From positions 145,319,601 through 145,383,600 of the forward strand of contig CM038221.1 of assembly GCA_021442155.1 (NCBI GenBank): a stretch of DNA of 64,000 bases, in the 5' to 3' direction. Made by a program: the position numbers and the translations under genes. This document shows, one piece after another, positions 1 through 11,830 of this stretch. Position 1 is the first letter of the stretch, and every line of letters starts with the position of its first letter. A model generated the notes under the pieces. That model saw only the letters and a program-made list of their open reading frames with translations, was not told the origin of the DNA and made no database searches. This stretch comes from Cymbidium sinense. Lineage: Eukaryota; Streptophyta; Magnoliopsida; Asparagales; Orchidaceae.

Positions 1-409
1 GGTACCGTAGCTTCGCCAAGGGAGAACTATCCAACCAAGGGGTGTCTTTTGATTTGCAGTGACTAAATTTAGGGAAAAAAGCTTGGGGACTCATATCTTC
101 CACTATGAAAAGACCACTGGAGTGACACATTAATAAGTAACATGTTAACTCAACCTAGGGTTGCCTGTCGATTTGTGATAGTCATGCTAGACATAATGCA
201 TAGTAGACTTACATCTTCTAAAGTGAAATGACTGCCGAGGTAACACAGCATGGAAATTAACTCCACCAAGGAGGCAATTCATATAGGGAGTTCTGCTAAC
301 ACTACCCTAAAGATAGGATGTCTGCTTGGGTAAAGGGCCACTGGTGACTTGAATTCCTAATCCACAAGTAAAATAATTTATTTGTTTATTTTGTTTATTT
401 ATCGTGGGT
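1..409 (-). mobile_element. 3' UTR remnant of an outer element of the same family (element 0)
   Basis: No gene is present. The stretch holds the repeat motifs found in the 3' UTRs of elements 1-3: two copies of the GGGACTCAYATCTTCC-type module (near 90 and 210), and a stretch about 300-360 ('gataggatgtctgcttgg', 'ctgaattcctaatccaca') that matches element 3 at about 49990-50040 in the same orientation. This places it inside the 3' UTR of a - sense copy. The match breaks where LTR A starts, so element 1 appears to have inserted here. The rest of element 0 is outside the window. Confidence 0.6.
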
Positions 410-1523
410 TGTGAAATTTTCATATGATATTTATAAAAGAATAAGATATATACTTCCAGCTTTACTCTATGCGGGATAAAATGGGGATGGAAATATACAT
501 CTTCTTCTTTTTATGCATTTTTGACACCATGTAGATCTCCAGATGTTCTTATTGAGGGTGATCAGGTACGACATTGAGGAGATGTGTACTATCTTAAAAG
601 AAGTTGAATTATTCATTTGAGTTGACTTTTTATTAGAAGTTTAGGACATATGAATCTACAACACAAGATTAAGGAAATGCCAAAGAGGTAAGGATTTATG
701 CTTACATGGTAAAAACCTAAATAGGAGCTTTGGCGAGGGCCAAAAGCATAAATCTAAGGCAAAATGGGTATTTGGTTTTCCAAGAGAGGACAAACCACCC
801 TACTAGGACTCTACTTGGGATGGCCACACTAACTCCTCTTTTTAAATTCATGTAGGCAAGTCTTATGCTTTATGCAAGATAGCTAGATTGTTATTTATTT
901 AGAAAGAGACTAAGTCCTTAAACTCACTCCCTAAAGAGACTAGATTATGTAAGGGTATGCTTCAAATGACCTAAATCTAATGTAAATCATATTACATTTT
1001 ATTTTCATTTTTGGACACTTATTTTTAACTCGGGCTAATAGGATTCATATGCTTAATGCATGAGAAATGAGATTATTGGCCAAAATCAATGAGAAGGGAG
1101 GAGTGTGTTTCCACCATGGCTCTCAAAGGTCAAAACCAAGTTTTCTAGAAAGTTGGAAGCCCTCAATCAAGAGTGAAAATAATATGCATTTGTGCATGAT
1201 GTTACAAAAGAAATACTCAACCAGCTAAGGGGTAGCTAATTTTTTATCTTAATTTTTAGCCTAAGCTTTAAATGAGGTTATGAGTTCTTTATTTTTAGTT
1301 TTGAATTGTTAAATTTGGTAGAAGATTTATTTTTTCCTTAGAGCCTAATCCACATCCAGGCCATACATGAAGCAAGGAAGATATTAGGAAAAGCATGCCA
1401 CTTAATGCACAAGCTAAATAAATCATCAATCAATTTATAAAGGTAATCACAAAAGAATAAGAGGCCATTATGGTCGGGTACCACTGCATAAACCTAAAAA
1501 TAAATTGGGTAGCCGAGTTCTAC

Positions 1524-1530
1524 CCTTATA
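1524..1530 (-). promoter_or_regulatory. Candidate TATA element in conserved LTR block (copy A)
   Basis: In sense the motif is TATAAGG. It lies in the best-conserved block of the LTRs: TTTGTAATC, then GGTTGTATAAGGGTAGAGC, then GGCTACCC, seen also in B, C and D. GGGTAG/CTACCC just downstream form a 6-bp inverted repeat. It sits about 1.1 kb from the sense LTR end here and about 1.5 kb in C. The promoter role is inferred from motif and conservation only. Confidence 0.4.
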
Positions 1531-3989
1531 CAACCCAGATTACAAATGAATTAAATGCAATTAAGCAAGGAACTCATTGTTATGAGAGGACTTCAAGCTT
1601 CATTTCTTCATTCTTCTTCTTTTCTTCTTTCTTCTATGGTTCCTTATTTTGGATGGTTGGAAGGTGGTTACTTCAAAGGCTTCACATGGTACATAAGATG
1701 AGATCTTATGACCAATATTCACCTAATCCCCATAATAATCATTCCAAAATCCTAATAGCAAAAGTTACATGAAAAGGAAAAGTAAATCTAGCTAACACAT
1801 GTAAAATAGAGATTGGCTAAACAAACCACACAAAATCCCAACCATGTATATTGGACTTATCACCTCATACATGGGTGACTATGTTCCACTTAGCCTATTG
1901 GATTATGCTTAGGGGTATAAGCACCTGCACAGCAAAAGCATTTATATTTTTATTTATCACAGCATCGCTTATGCACAATCCCCTATAGAAAGCAATGATT
2001 ATACTAAATCATCCTATCATTCATTCTATGCGCATACATCCTAACATTCAGACTAAAACATATATCACAAAACAAAAGCAAACATCAAACTCTGAACCAT
2101 CCTAACCTAAAGCTAGAAGTGGTGGCTTAGCCTAATGTGTGTGCTTTTAAGGTTTGTGTGGTATACTTAGCTATGGCTTTAAGTTAGAATTTTCTAAGTG
2201 TGAAGAATGTTCAACTTAGAGGGGGGTTTTATTTAATTGATTTTATTTTTTTTAGGTTGATTTTATTTTTATATTTTGATTGGGTTCAAATGAATCCTAT
2301 AATTAATTACTAAGTTATAAAGAGAGGGAAAGAGAAGAGAACTCCTCTTTCCTTGCCTAACCTAAGTTATTTCTAAAGAGGATTCATATTTTAGTTTTGC
2401 TTCATGAATGTTCTATTATGTGTTTTAATTAATCCTAAGTTTAGATGAACTCTAAACAAACCTATTCAAAAAGAAAGGCATTTTAAGATAAAGTAAAATG
2501 AACTAAATTCATAAAAAATACATCACTTCATTTCTTTCCCAATATGTATAACATGCATATGAACGAGTCCCAAGCATATCTATACATACAAATGGGGATG
2601 TTTAGCACACTTTATGATGCATGCTAATTAGTTCATTTAAGAAAATTCAAATGTTTATGATGCATGATTTCCATTAAGTAGCAAAGAGGTTTCTTATCCA
2701 ATTTTCACATGCACATATGAATGTATGAAAGGCATAAGTGATTGATATTGAACTAGGGTGTAAGTACAAGACCTACTTAGGCTACTTAAAGCCTCGCAAC
2801 CCGGGTTGTCCAACTAATATACCACTTTCTTAAATACATGCATGTGTACAAAAGAAATGAATGGAAAAGAAAGAATGCAAAGTTTATGTTGTTGATTTAT
2901 TTTTTTTTTAATACAATTTATATGTATAAGTATAGGTATCCTTCTTAAGTAATATAGGAATGAATAAAATATGAAATTAGTCAAGTGTTAGGTTCTTTTC
3001 AAATGAACTATACACTTTGCCAAATCCAATTCAAAACTATACTAAGAGAAGAAGGAAAACCTACACTCATTATCCTTATATTTTACTCACATGCAAACTT
3101 ATAAATGATATAAGTAACACTTTCTATTTTGATAATTAATTTACATATTTTGAAATAGCCATATTCTTACTTTAGCCAAAACATGCAATTTGGCATAAAA
3201 GAAACATTTTCATTTTAAATTTGATTTTGAAAAAAATATGAATGCATGAAATCATATGACACACATGTTTAGCATGTTGGTATAGAACTAAAGTAATAAA
3301 AACATGTAAACACATTCACCTTAATTAATTCCTAAAAATAATCTTATGAAATATGAAAACTCAAAGCAAATCAATGTTTGTTTAATATGATTTTTATTTG
3401 ATCTTGAGTTTTCTTTAATTTGGAAAATGTGAGGTGGGTTTACTGTTTCTAACCCATTCCACATGTGTTTGATATTTTGTTAATTTTTTGATTAGATTCA
3501 TTTTATATTTTGATTAAGGTTAGGTATGAATTAAGCATGTTAATTACCCCTTACCACCTTAGCATAGTTAATCAAATAATTATGAGCTGAGATGACATAA
3601 AACCTCACAAGGAATTTAAATTTATGCACCTAGAAGAAAGGGCCTAATGCAATTTGGCTCATGATTAATGATTAGTTAAGTTAAGGGATTTAACTTAAGT
3701 AATTTCAAAACACCCCTCACACATATGAGTTGAATCTTGATTTCTTTAATTGCACTTAGGCTCTTGAACACCTAAGCATCTACCCCAGGAGAATTAATTG
3801 AGTTCTAAGTTTTAGAATTTTAAGAAAATTAAGGGTAATTAGTGTAATTAAGAGGGGATTAAGAGAAAAGGGGTTTAAGAATAGCTTAGGAAATGCCCCA
3901 AAATTATTCCTTAAACCTCTTATTCACTGAAACATACCTTAATCAACTTCAAAAAGGGATTAAGCCACTAATCAAACCCTTAATTAACC

Positions 3990-4012
3990 TTATATATATA
4001 TATATATATATT
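3990..4012. repeat. (TA)n microsatellite in LTR A
   Basis: About eleven uninterrupted TA dinucleotides. They are not present at the matching place in LTR C or E, so this is a local expansion. Confidence 0.9.
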
Positions 4013-4359
4013 AAGGGGTAATTAGGAAATGAATTAGCAATTTTTCCAATTAAGCCACTAATAAATCCCAAGAAAATTAGGGGAGGCAAAAGTCATGCCC
4101 CAAAATGTACTTAAGAAGTTTGAGAATAATTAGTAAATTAATTAAAGGGTAATTAGCAAATTAATATTCCCAATAAAACCCAAAATCAGAGAAAGACACT
4201 ATTTAAAATCAATTAAAATTAATTTTATAAAATTCTAGATCAAATTATCTATCAAATGCAATTTATTTCATATTTTTCCTGATTTTTCTATTTTAAGATA
4301 TGAATTTTAGAAGTTTAGGTAATTAATTAGAATTATTTAAATCCTTAATTAAATCCTTA

Positions 4360-5400
4360 ATCCTACGGCGCCAAGCGTGCAGCTGACACGACACACACTT
4401 TACACGTGACACCTCCCCATTTGCTATTTAAATCATCACATCATAGTACCTCGTGGCGGCGGCGCTATGCGCTTTCTCCTCAACCGTCCAATCAAGGACC
4501 GAACGGTTGAGATTAAAGCCACGGATCAGAGGGGATAAAGATAAATATATGGTGTGTTTAAATCTTGGTCATCCATCCAAAATGCTCGGATGGACGGCCA
4601 GAGATCCTTCCCTATAAATTCCTATGAGCCATGGAGACCATCCATGTTCTAGGCCTTGATTCGAGCTCGATTGAGCTCAGATTCGGATGAAACTCAACCC
4701 ACACCATCAACATGCATCCTAGATCATATCTAACAGTCAAGATCTTATGCCAATAACATTTCTTTCACAAAGCTCCACACCACATTGAGTTTAATGGTCA
4801 GAAAATGGCTAACCTCACCGGAGGTGATCACCATCGCTTGATTCCCTTGGAGAAGCTTCATCTGGTTGAGACGAAGCTTTGGTGAAAGTTTGAAGGGCTG
4901 AGGTTGAGTGGATCTTTCTATGGGTCACCTCCTCCTTATCTTGAGCTCAGCTTTGATCGAATTGGATATCTCCTTGCTTCAAGAACTTAGAAGAGAGCTT
5001 GGGTGCACTCGACTTGGTCCTCTGATGAAGCTTGAAGAAGAAATTGAATGGAATTTGAGTGTGGAGAAAGTTGGCAATTCAATGGACCTCCCCTATTTTT
5101 ACTTAAGAAAAATTGAGAAGATGCAAATTGAATCTCCCTCTAGAAGCTTAGGATCACTTGCATGGAAATGACTCCCTCTCTCAATCAACTATAACTCTCA
5201 AGATTCAAAAGAATTACATGGAGTATATCTCCCCTTTGGCATGGGAGCAGCTATCCATTTTGATCCAATTCCTTGATTAGTGGGTTATTTGAGTTGATTG
5301 TCCTTGAGTTTGATTTGGCGAGGAGGAATATGAACTCCCATGTGAGTGTAAGGAAGATTCCAATGTCATTTCATCGTCGGTTTGGCCATTGGGTCAAGTT
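4360..5400 (-). other. GC-richer island of LTR A
   Basis: A block that stands out from AT-rich surroundings. It contains GGCGGCGGCGC near 4455 and a CACGTG (G-box core) near 4404, and has counterparts in C (25130-26240), D (45350-46300) and E (62670-63800). An 87-codon open frame lies on the + strand (4908-5171), antisense to the element, but the corresponding part of E is open in a different frame and the residues do not match, so it is not called as a gene. A promoter or regulatory island is possible but unproven. Confidence 0.5.
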
Positions 5401-5960
5401 GGGCTGACCAACACCCATTGGGTTTGCACCACCTCCCAATGTTCACTTGATCCACTAGGAGAGTATCAAGTAGGTATGAAGAGGATTTGACCAAATTCTA
5501 GTGGAATTGGCCATAATTTACTCTATGGCCTAGGGGTAAAATGGTCATTTGGCTGATTTTTTGGGTGTATGTTTGGTATGAGAAAATAGGTTTGGCCAAG
5601 TTTCTTGGGATTTGGAGTTCATTTGGTATGGTTTGGCTCATGTTGACCCATTTAGGTCAAATGGGTCAACTTAGTCAAGTTGATTAATTGGTCAAATTGG
5701 TCAAACCAATTGGGTCAAGTTCATATGATTTTGAAATGTTTTGGTGGTTTTGGTTTGATTCAATTTGGTTTAGGTTTGAATTTGATTCATATGATTTCAT
5801 TTAGGTCAAATGGGTAAGTGGACCAATTTGACCCATTTGACCATTTGAGCTAGGTCATGGGTTATGTTTGGTTAGTCATGTGAATTGGATTGATATCTTT
5901 GTTTCCAATCAATTTTAGTTAAGTTTGAATTTGGCCTTGGTCAAGTTTGAATTGATTTGA
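5390..5960. repeat. GGTCAA/TTGACC-rich stretch in LTR A
   Basis: Degenerate short repeats built on GGTCAA and TTGACC (for example around 5640-5710 and 5790-5850). TTGAC[C/T] is the core of the W-box bound by WRKY factors. The same stretch exists in C, D and E. No gene is present. Confidence 0.7.
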
Positions 5961-6199
5961 GTTTGGCAAAGCTTGATTTGAGTTTGAACTTGTATATGAA
6001 CTTATGATTGAAATATAAATCCATTTTGCAAGTGGTTTGAAGTCAAATGGGTTTTGATTCATTTGATGATTTCAAGTTCAAATAGTGAACATGAAATGGA
6101 TTTTGGTTAGATTTTTGAATTGAGTTTTGGTTAAGTGATTGAAGTTTGTATTTATATTTGGAATATTGATTAAAGGATTAATTGAATCTTGAAGAAAAA

Positions 6200-7000
6200 T
6201 CAAGAGTTTGGCTTGATTTGAAGTTGATTTGGCTAAGTTCAAGCATCTGACTTGAAAGGCTTATGTTATATTTTAATTGAATTTGAGTTTGATTTTTGGA
6301 TTTGGTTTTATTGATTTGATTATATTTCATTTATATATGTGAATATAAATGGAAATATAAATGAGTTATGAGCAAATTTCAAAGATTTGAAGTGATTTTA
6401 TCATGATCTAGGCTAAGTCCTGAAGAGGAAATTTAAAGGACTTAGGAAATATTTGGAGTTTGGATTTGATTTTGGAGTTTAATTTGATTGATTTGAATTT
6501 ATATTTCATTTTTATATGTGAATATAAATGAGTTATGAGAAAATCTCATGAGTTTGAATTGATTTAAAGATGATTTTGGCTAAGTCCTCAAGAGGGAATT
6601 AAGGACATAAAAAAGATTTTGAATTAGAAGTTTGAATTTTGAATTTGATTTTCTGAGTTTAGTTTGATTGATTTGAATTTATATTTCATTTATATATGTG
6701 AATATAAATGAGAGTATAACTGAGTTATGAGAAAATTTTATTAATTTGAATAGATTTGAAGATGATCTAGGCTAAGCCCTTAAGAGAGGAAATTAAGGAC
6801 TTAGGAAATATTTGGATTTTGGATTTGATTTTCTGAGTTTAGTTTGATTGATTTGAATTTATATTTCATTTATATATGTGAATACAAATGAGAATATAAA
6901 TGAGTTATGAGAAAATCTCATGAATTTGAATTGATTTGCAGATGATTTTGGCTAAGTCTATGAAGGGAAATCAAAGGACTTAGGCAAGATTTGGAATTTG
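6200..7000 (-). repeat. LTR subrepeat array, about 4 units (copy A)
   Basis: Units of about 165-195 bp marked by 'gagttatgag' near 6364, 6530, 6724 and 6902, each with ATTTATAT..ATATAAAT inverted repeats. It is the reverse complement of the eight-unit array in LTR C, so copy number varies between LTRs. Confidence 0.8.
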
Positions 7001-7344
7001 CAATTTTAACTTGGAATTAAATCATGGATTTTAATCATGTGTTTCAATCATGGGGCATTGACTTGAGTTTGGAGAAAAATCATTAGGCTAGATTTGATTT
7101 AAGTTTGATGTTGATTTGGAGTTTGACTTGAAGGAAGAGTAAGGAAAGTGGTAACCTAGGGTAGCAAATTTTCTAACACCCTAAGGCATGACCTATTCCT
7201 AACTAATTCTTTTAAGTCTCTAGGGCTAGGTTGAGTGTCCACCTAACCACTATATGTGTCTTAAGACTAAGGATCTATTAAAGTCTAAGAGAAGTTCTAT
7301 GTCTAACATGGAAGGGTTGAGAGCTCATCCTAAAAATGAGTTCA

Positions 7345-8650
7345 ATATAGACCATGTTAGTTTATGAGGGATCACTGAAGGAGCTTATTAGCTAGACTAT
7401 CTCGATTTCTTGAACCAAGGGAGAATGCATCCATAAATGGATTCTCCAACCAAAGTGGCTACTAGGAAGGGGGGATTGTCTAATCCAAAAGTAACTAGTA
7501 GTGTCTAAATGGGGGATGTGACCCAAATAGAGTGCCTGCAGGGAAAGGGGCAACTAAGGGCTTGATCCAAAACCCTGCAGAAGAAAAATTGCATAGGTAT
7601 TCGATGGCCAAGTCAAGGAGAAAGCACAGGGACTCACATCTGCCAAGAGTGGTGTACCCACTGGGTGAGTTCCTGTCAGCATAGTGAACATCAACCAACC
7701 TAAGGTGCCCATCAGTTTATGATAATCAGCCTAGGAAGAAAGCGCATGGACTCACATCCTCCTATAACAAAACTGATTGCCAGGATAGTCTATTTTCAGC
7801 TCGACAGATGCTATCCAACCTAGGGTGACTACTGAGTGAATGCCATTAGAGGACTTATATCAACTCAACAATAGTCAAGAGGAAAAGAGCCTCTGGAAGA
7901 CTTATCCTAAACCTCAAGTATACTCAACCTAGTCAGTGCATGATGGTTTATTCAAGAAGAAAGTGCAGGGACTCACATCTTCTTAAAAAAATCAACATGA
8001 GGTAGCTTACTTGCTGGGCAGTGAAGCCTACCAAACTAACAAGGTGCTTGTTGGTTCATAATGGTAAAGTCAGAAAGAAAGCGCGTCACATCCTCCAAAC
8101 AAGTGACCACTGGGGTGATGTACTAGCAATGTAGCATATCATCCTGACATAGATCAGTTAATAAGTGAGTGCAACAGGGGGCTTGCTCTCATATCAAAAT
8201 AACCTGAGACAAAAAAATGTGTTTGTTTTTATGCTTGTGTTAAAGGGAATAGGATGCCACTCGGGTTCTCTTACACCTATCCTAAACATGTTAGGGAATT
8301 TGATGAAATGGTGCCATGATGGCCATGAAAGGATGGGGTTCTCTTATTCCTAACTTAGTTATGATAGGATGCCACTTGGGTTTTCTCTAGTACATTTGAA
8401 ATAGGATGCCTCTTGGGTTCTCTTACACCTAATCTTAGTAGCATCAGGGAATTATGTTTAATTATGTTCGTGTTGTGAAAGAAGGATAGGATGCCTCTTG
8501 GGTTCTCTTACACCTAACCTAAACACATCTTGGCAGATTCGCAAGATTAGCAAACAACACCTTCAAATGAAGAGAAGATTTTGAGGAATTGGAATGAAAT
8601 TTTGTTTTTTTCATGATAATTATTTTCAAACATGTTTTTATGAGTAATAT
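7345..8650 (-). other. 3' UTR of element 1
   Basis: Lies between the integrase end and the 3' LTR. It carries four copies of a module with core GGGACTCACATCTTCC or a close variant (near 7635, 7750, 7970, 8085; sense is the reverse complement) and then the tandem motif at 8250-8520. Compared with element 3 it is shorter: the LTR joins the module where element 3 still has about 2 kb of further repeats. No open frame is shared with the other elements. Confidence 0.7.
8250..8520 (-). repeat. Tandem 3' UTR motif next to integrase (element 1)
   Basis: Four clear copies, starting near 8252, 8367, 8404 and 8489, and one degenerate copy near 8331. On the + strand the core is GGATGCCTCTTGGGTTCTC followed by TTACACCTA. 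The same motif is in the same place in elements 2 and 3, directly after the integrase end. Confidence 0.85.
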
Positions 8651-9790
8651 TTCTTCAAATAGAGCCTATTAATTGGAAGCATCGGGTGTTCCCCTTTACA
8701 ATCAATAAGCTGATAAGATTCTCTTTGGTAGGCCTTCTCTATGATAAAAGGGCCTTCCCAAGTAGGTTCAAACTTGCCTCCCATCTTTCAACAGACAATA
8801 ATTGGTCTCCTTAGAACTAAAACAAGCTTCCTACTTGAAAAGCTCTAGGGCGGACCAGCTTGTTGTGAGCTTGAATCATTTTGGCCTTGTACAACTTGAG
8901 GTTCTAGAATGCCCGTAAGTGTTTCTCCTCCAAACCATCGAGCTCTTTTAACTGCAACTTGGCATTCTGGTATATAATGATTTGGCTACCCATTGCTATC
9001 CTTAGTGATGGAAGCTGAACTTCTAATGGTAGAATAGTTTCAGGCCCATAAACTAAGGAGAATGGGTAGATAGTTGGAGTTATGTGGTACGATGCCCCAT
9101 AAAGCTTCAACTAAATACTCATGCCACTATCATTGGTTGTCATCAAGTATTTTCTTTAGTATCTAAATGAGAGTTTTGTTGAATGCTAGCTAGGCCATTC
9201 ACCCTGGGGTAGTAGATGGTCGAGTATCTCTAATCTATACCGTGTCTTCAAAATTTATTGATCTTTCTTGAATGCCCATTATCGGATATAATTCATCGAG
9301 GCACCCTGAACCTATATACGATATGGTTCCTGAAAAACTGGAGCACATGTTGAGCTGTGACCTCTTTAAGTGGGATTGCTTCTGCCCACTTGGAAAAGTA
9401 GTCGGTGGCAACTAAGATGAACCAATGACCCTTGGAAGAAGGAGGATCGATAGGACCCATAATGTCAGTACCCCAACACTCAAATGGACATGAGGCTAAT
9501 GTAGGATGTAGAATGTTGGGTGGTTGATGTAAGACCACATTGTGTTCCTGACATTGATGGCATCTCCTGGCCACATTCATGCAATCTATAATCATCAAAG
9601 GCTAGTAGTATCTTAGTTTCTTGATATTTGCTTTCATCTTTGAACTGGATTGATGCGCTCTGCATAGACCTTAATTTACCTTGGTCACATTCCTATGGCC
9701 TTCATGTTTGTCTAAACAACATAACAACATTTGATTAAAAGACCATCGATACAAGGTGTTATCCATGAGAGCATAGGAAAGAGCTCTTTA
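8650..9790 (-). pseudogene. int: Degenerate integrase (element 1)
   Basis: Retroviral-type integrase, which would insert the cDNA into the genome. From N to C it has a zinc-finger part with CHQCQEH, the core with WGTDIMGP (first catalytic Asp), FSKWAEAIPL, then SDNG (second Asp), and a C-terminal part with AHNK/LVHP-like residues before the UTR. The best open piece is 9293-9598 (101 codons). The third catalytic position is garbled: the reading near 9200 gives GLAS where Glu is expected. Many stops follow the core. It is the last domain of the polyprotein, after aRH. Confidence 0.85.
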
Positions 9791-9799
9791 TTTCATCTG

Positions 9800-10445
9800 A
9801 TGGGCTTGTGACTTCTCTTGAGGTAGTTTATCGATGTTCAAGTAATCTATGAACAGTTGCCTCCAGTCTAGCTCCTCATCTTTATTGGAAACGATAACCT
9901 CCCCTTCAAGAGAAAGTACCTCGATGTGTTCAATGCCAATAAGGGATAGTACTTGTCTATTTTGGACCCTTATTGAAATTGACTCATCTTCCGGACATGC
10001 CAATTCTTGGAAAGTTTGGCCAAAGCATCTGCTACTGTGTTCTCTTCTCGAGGGACCTTGTAGATGGTGACCTCAGGGATTTGGGCCAACAACTTCATGG
10101 TGTACTCGTAGTAGTGATGAAGCTTAGGTTTGAGAACCTTATAGGATCCAGCAATCTGGTTGATGACCAATTAAGAATCTCCATAAATGTTGATGCTCTT
10201 GACATAAATCATAATGGATAACTCCAGACCGGCAATCAGAGCCTCATACTAAGCTTTATTGTTGGTACAGGGATTGGAGAGAATCTCAGTATGAGAATCT
10301 CTTCACATCGTAATCTGGAGTTAAGAGAACTATTCCTACCCTTGCCTTTCCTGGAAGAGTAGATCATGGTTCTTCTCCTTTATGAAAGGAAGCCACACCA
10401 TCAAAATATATCTCCCAATGGTGCTTATCAACCTCCCCTAAGTTC
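9800..10445 (-). pseudogene. Degenerate second RNase H-like domain, aRH (element 1)
   Basis: The frame starts near 10445 with an EIYFDG-type beginning and ends in KVPREENTVADALAKLS (about 10030-10080), typical of the archaeal-type RNase H domain found between RNase H and integrase in Tat-lineage elements. The core INQIAGSYKVLKPKLHHYY is at 10100-10165. Stops interrupt the first half. A tail to about 9800 (EDESISIRVQNRQVLSL) links to integrase. This domain is the main reason for the Tat/Ogre assignment. Confidence 0.75.
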
Positions 10446-10449
10446 ATGA

Positions 10450-11017
10450 TTTATTCATCAGGGAGATCATCACGAAATCGAAAGTGGGTATCGCTAAGAA
10501 ATCGCTTGTCCTTTACGCAGGAGGGTATGAATGTCATATCAAAATGTGAGAGAATCATGGACCAACGTGCCAAACATTCGAATAGCATTGGTCATGTCAT
10601 GAGCTACTGCAGTGGATTGGTTCTTGAAATCAAGTTTACCTTATGAGAAAGCATATAGTGTCATAGCTTTTAGGATGCAAAGATTAGAGCTTGGAAATGT
10701 TTCTTAATAGGTGGGTAGTTCGCTTCAGCAGGAATCAGATGATGGCTGAGGTAGTAGAGAGCACTCTCTTTCCCTTCGTCATTGGCTTAGGCCAATAAAG
10801 TGCTAAGGGAGTCATCCAATGCAGCAGTGTAGAGGATAAGTGGCATGCTCGGGATAGGTGTTGCTAGAATTGGTATCTTCACCAAATACTGCTTGATATC
10901 TTCAAAAGCATGCTGACACTTATCATCCCACTTGAACTTGGCATCCTTTTTGACAAGTGCTGAAAATAGTTTGCATCTTCCTGATAGATTGGAGATAAAG
11001 TATCTTAGATATGACAA
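10450..11017 (-). pseudogene. Degenerate RNase H, first copy (element 1)
   Basis: Continues the RT frame: FEDIKQYLVKIPIL, then MPLILYTAALDDSLSTLLA (RNase H start, 10787-11017), then ESALYYLSHHLIPAE and YPPIKK (about 10720-10780). It would degrade RNA in RNA-DNA hybrids during reverse transcription. The catalytic first Asp is replaced in the LILYTAALDDS context usual for this lineage. Stops begin after about 10790. Confidence 0.8.
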
Positions 11018-11830
11018 CCATCCTTGGAAAGATTTGAGTTGAGTTAAACTTTTAGGATGTGGAATTTCTAAGATAGATTTGATCTTTTATAGATCTATTT
11101 CTATTCCCCGATGTCGGACAACAAACCCAAGGAACTTCATTAAAGCTACTCCGAATGCACACTTCAGGGGGTTCATTTTGATGTTGCATTGTCTTAACTA
11201 TTCGAAAACTAGTCTCAAGTCAAAAATATGGTCTTCCTTTTCTCTGCTTTTGACTATGAGATCATCAATATTGCATTCAACTTGATGATGAATGAGTTCA
11301 TTGAAGATCTGAGTCATGACCCGTTATAATGTAGCACCAGCATTTTTAAGGCTGGATGGTAGGACCTTATAATAATAGATTTCGATCGGGGTTCAAAAAG
11401 TAGTGTTTCTTTCATTCTCGGGGGCCATCTTAATTTGGTTGTAGTTAGATGACCCATCCATAAAGGAGAATACTGCATGAGATGAGGCGATGTTCACCAT
11501 TAATTCTGGCATAGGAATAGGAAGCTCATCCTTAGGGCATGCCTTATTTAAGTCCCTAAAATGCATATGTGAATTTATCCATTCTTTTTTCTTAACTAGT
11601 ACAGCGGCTACGGTAGGATATTTTTCTTCCATGATGAAACCAACATCGATCAGTTTCTTGACTTCAAAAATGACCCGATGATTGATTTCTAATCGCATGC
11701 ATATAGAAGCTTGCGTGATAGGGATAGCGTCAGGGTCTATTGCTAGTTTGTGGACTATTATGTCAGAAGATAATCCATGCATCTCTTCATAGCTCCATGT
11801 AAAGTAGTCCTTAAACTCAATCAATAGCCT
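11018..11830 (-). pseudogene. Degenerate reverse transcriptase (element 1)
   Basis: Ty3-type RT. The open piece 11393-11824 shows FKDYFTWSYEEMHGL, VKKKEW, FRDLNKACPKDELPIP, FSFMDGSSNYNQIKMAPE. Downstream in another frame is the active site, which reads NIDDLIVKS: the Tyr of Y-x-D-D is Asn. A stop and frame change follow the MAPE block. Upstream (11830-12430) is the linker with the degenerate counterpart of WSKHRSEYFEKLW in element 2. Confidence 0.9.

Larger units (their letters stand above)
410..7344 (-). repeat. LTR A (3' LTR of element 1), about 6.9 kb
   Basis: The left end is set by alignment with the left ends of B and D and the right end of C (TGTG..AAATTTTC here, TGTGGTG elsewhere), that is, a sense end in ..CACA. 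The right end (sense start TGAACTCA) is shared with C (TGACTCAC) and D (TGGCACTT), followed in all three by a block ending GAGCTCTCAA. From left to right it contains the segment shared with B, C and D (410-2400), AT-rich sequence with a (TA)n run, a GC-richer island (about 4360-5400), a TTGAC/GGTCAA-rich stretch (5390-5960) and about four copies of the LTR subrepeat (6200-7000). Short open frames occur, but none is conserved between LTR copies. No clear polypurine tract precedes the sense start. Confidence 0.8.

Noticed and set aside
1470..1772. 100-codon + frame in LTR A
   Set aside because: Antisense to the element over a low-complexity CTT tract; interrupted in B, C and D.
4908..5171. 87-codon open frame on + strand in the GC-richer island of LTR A
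   Set aside because: The matching sequence in LTR E is open in a different frame with no residue similarity, and C and D do not keep it.
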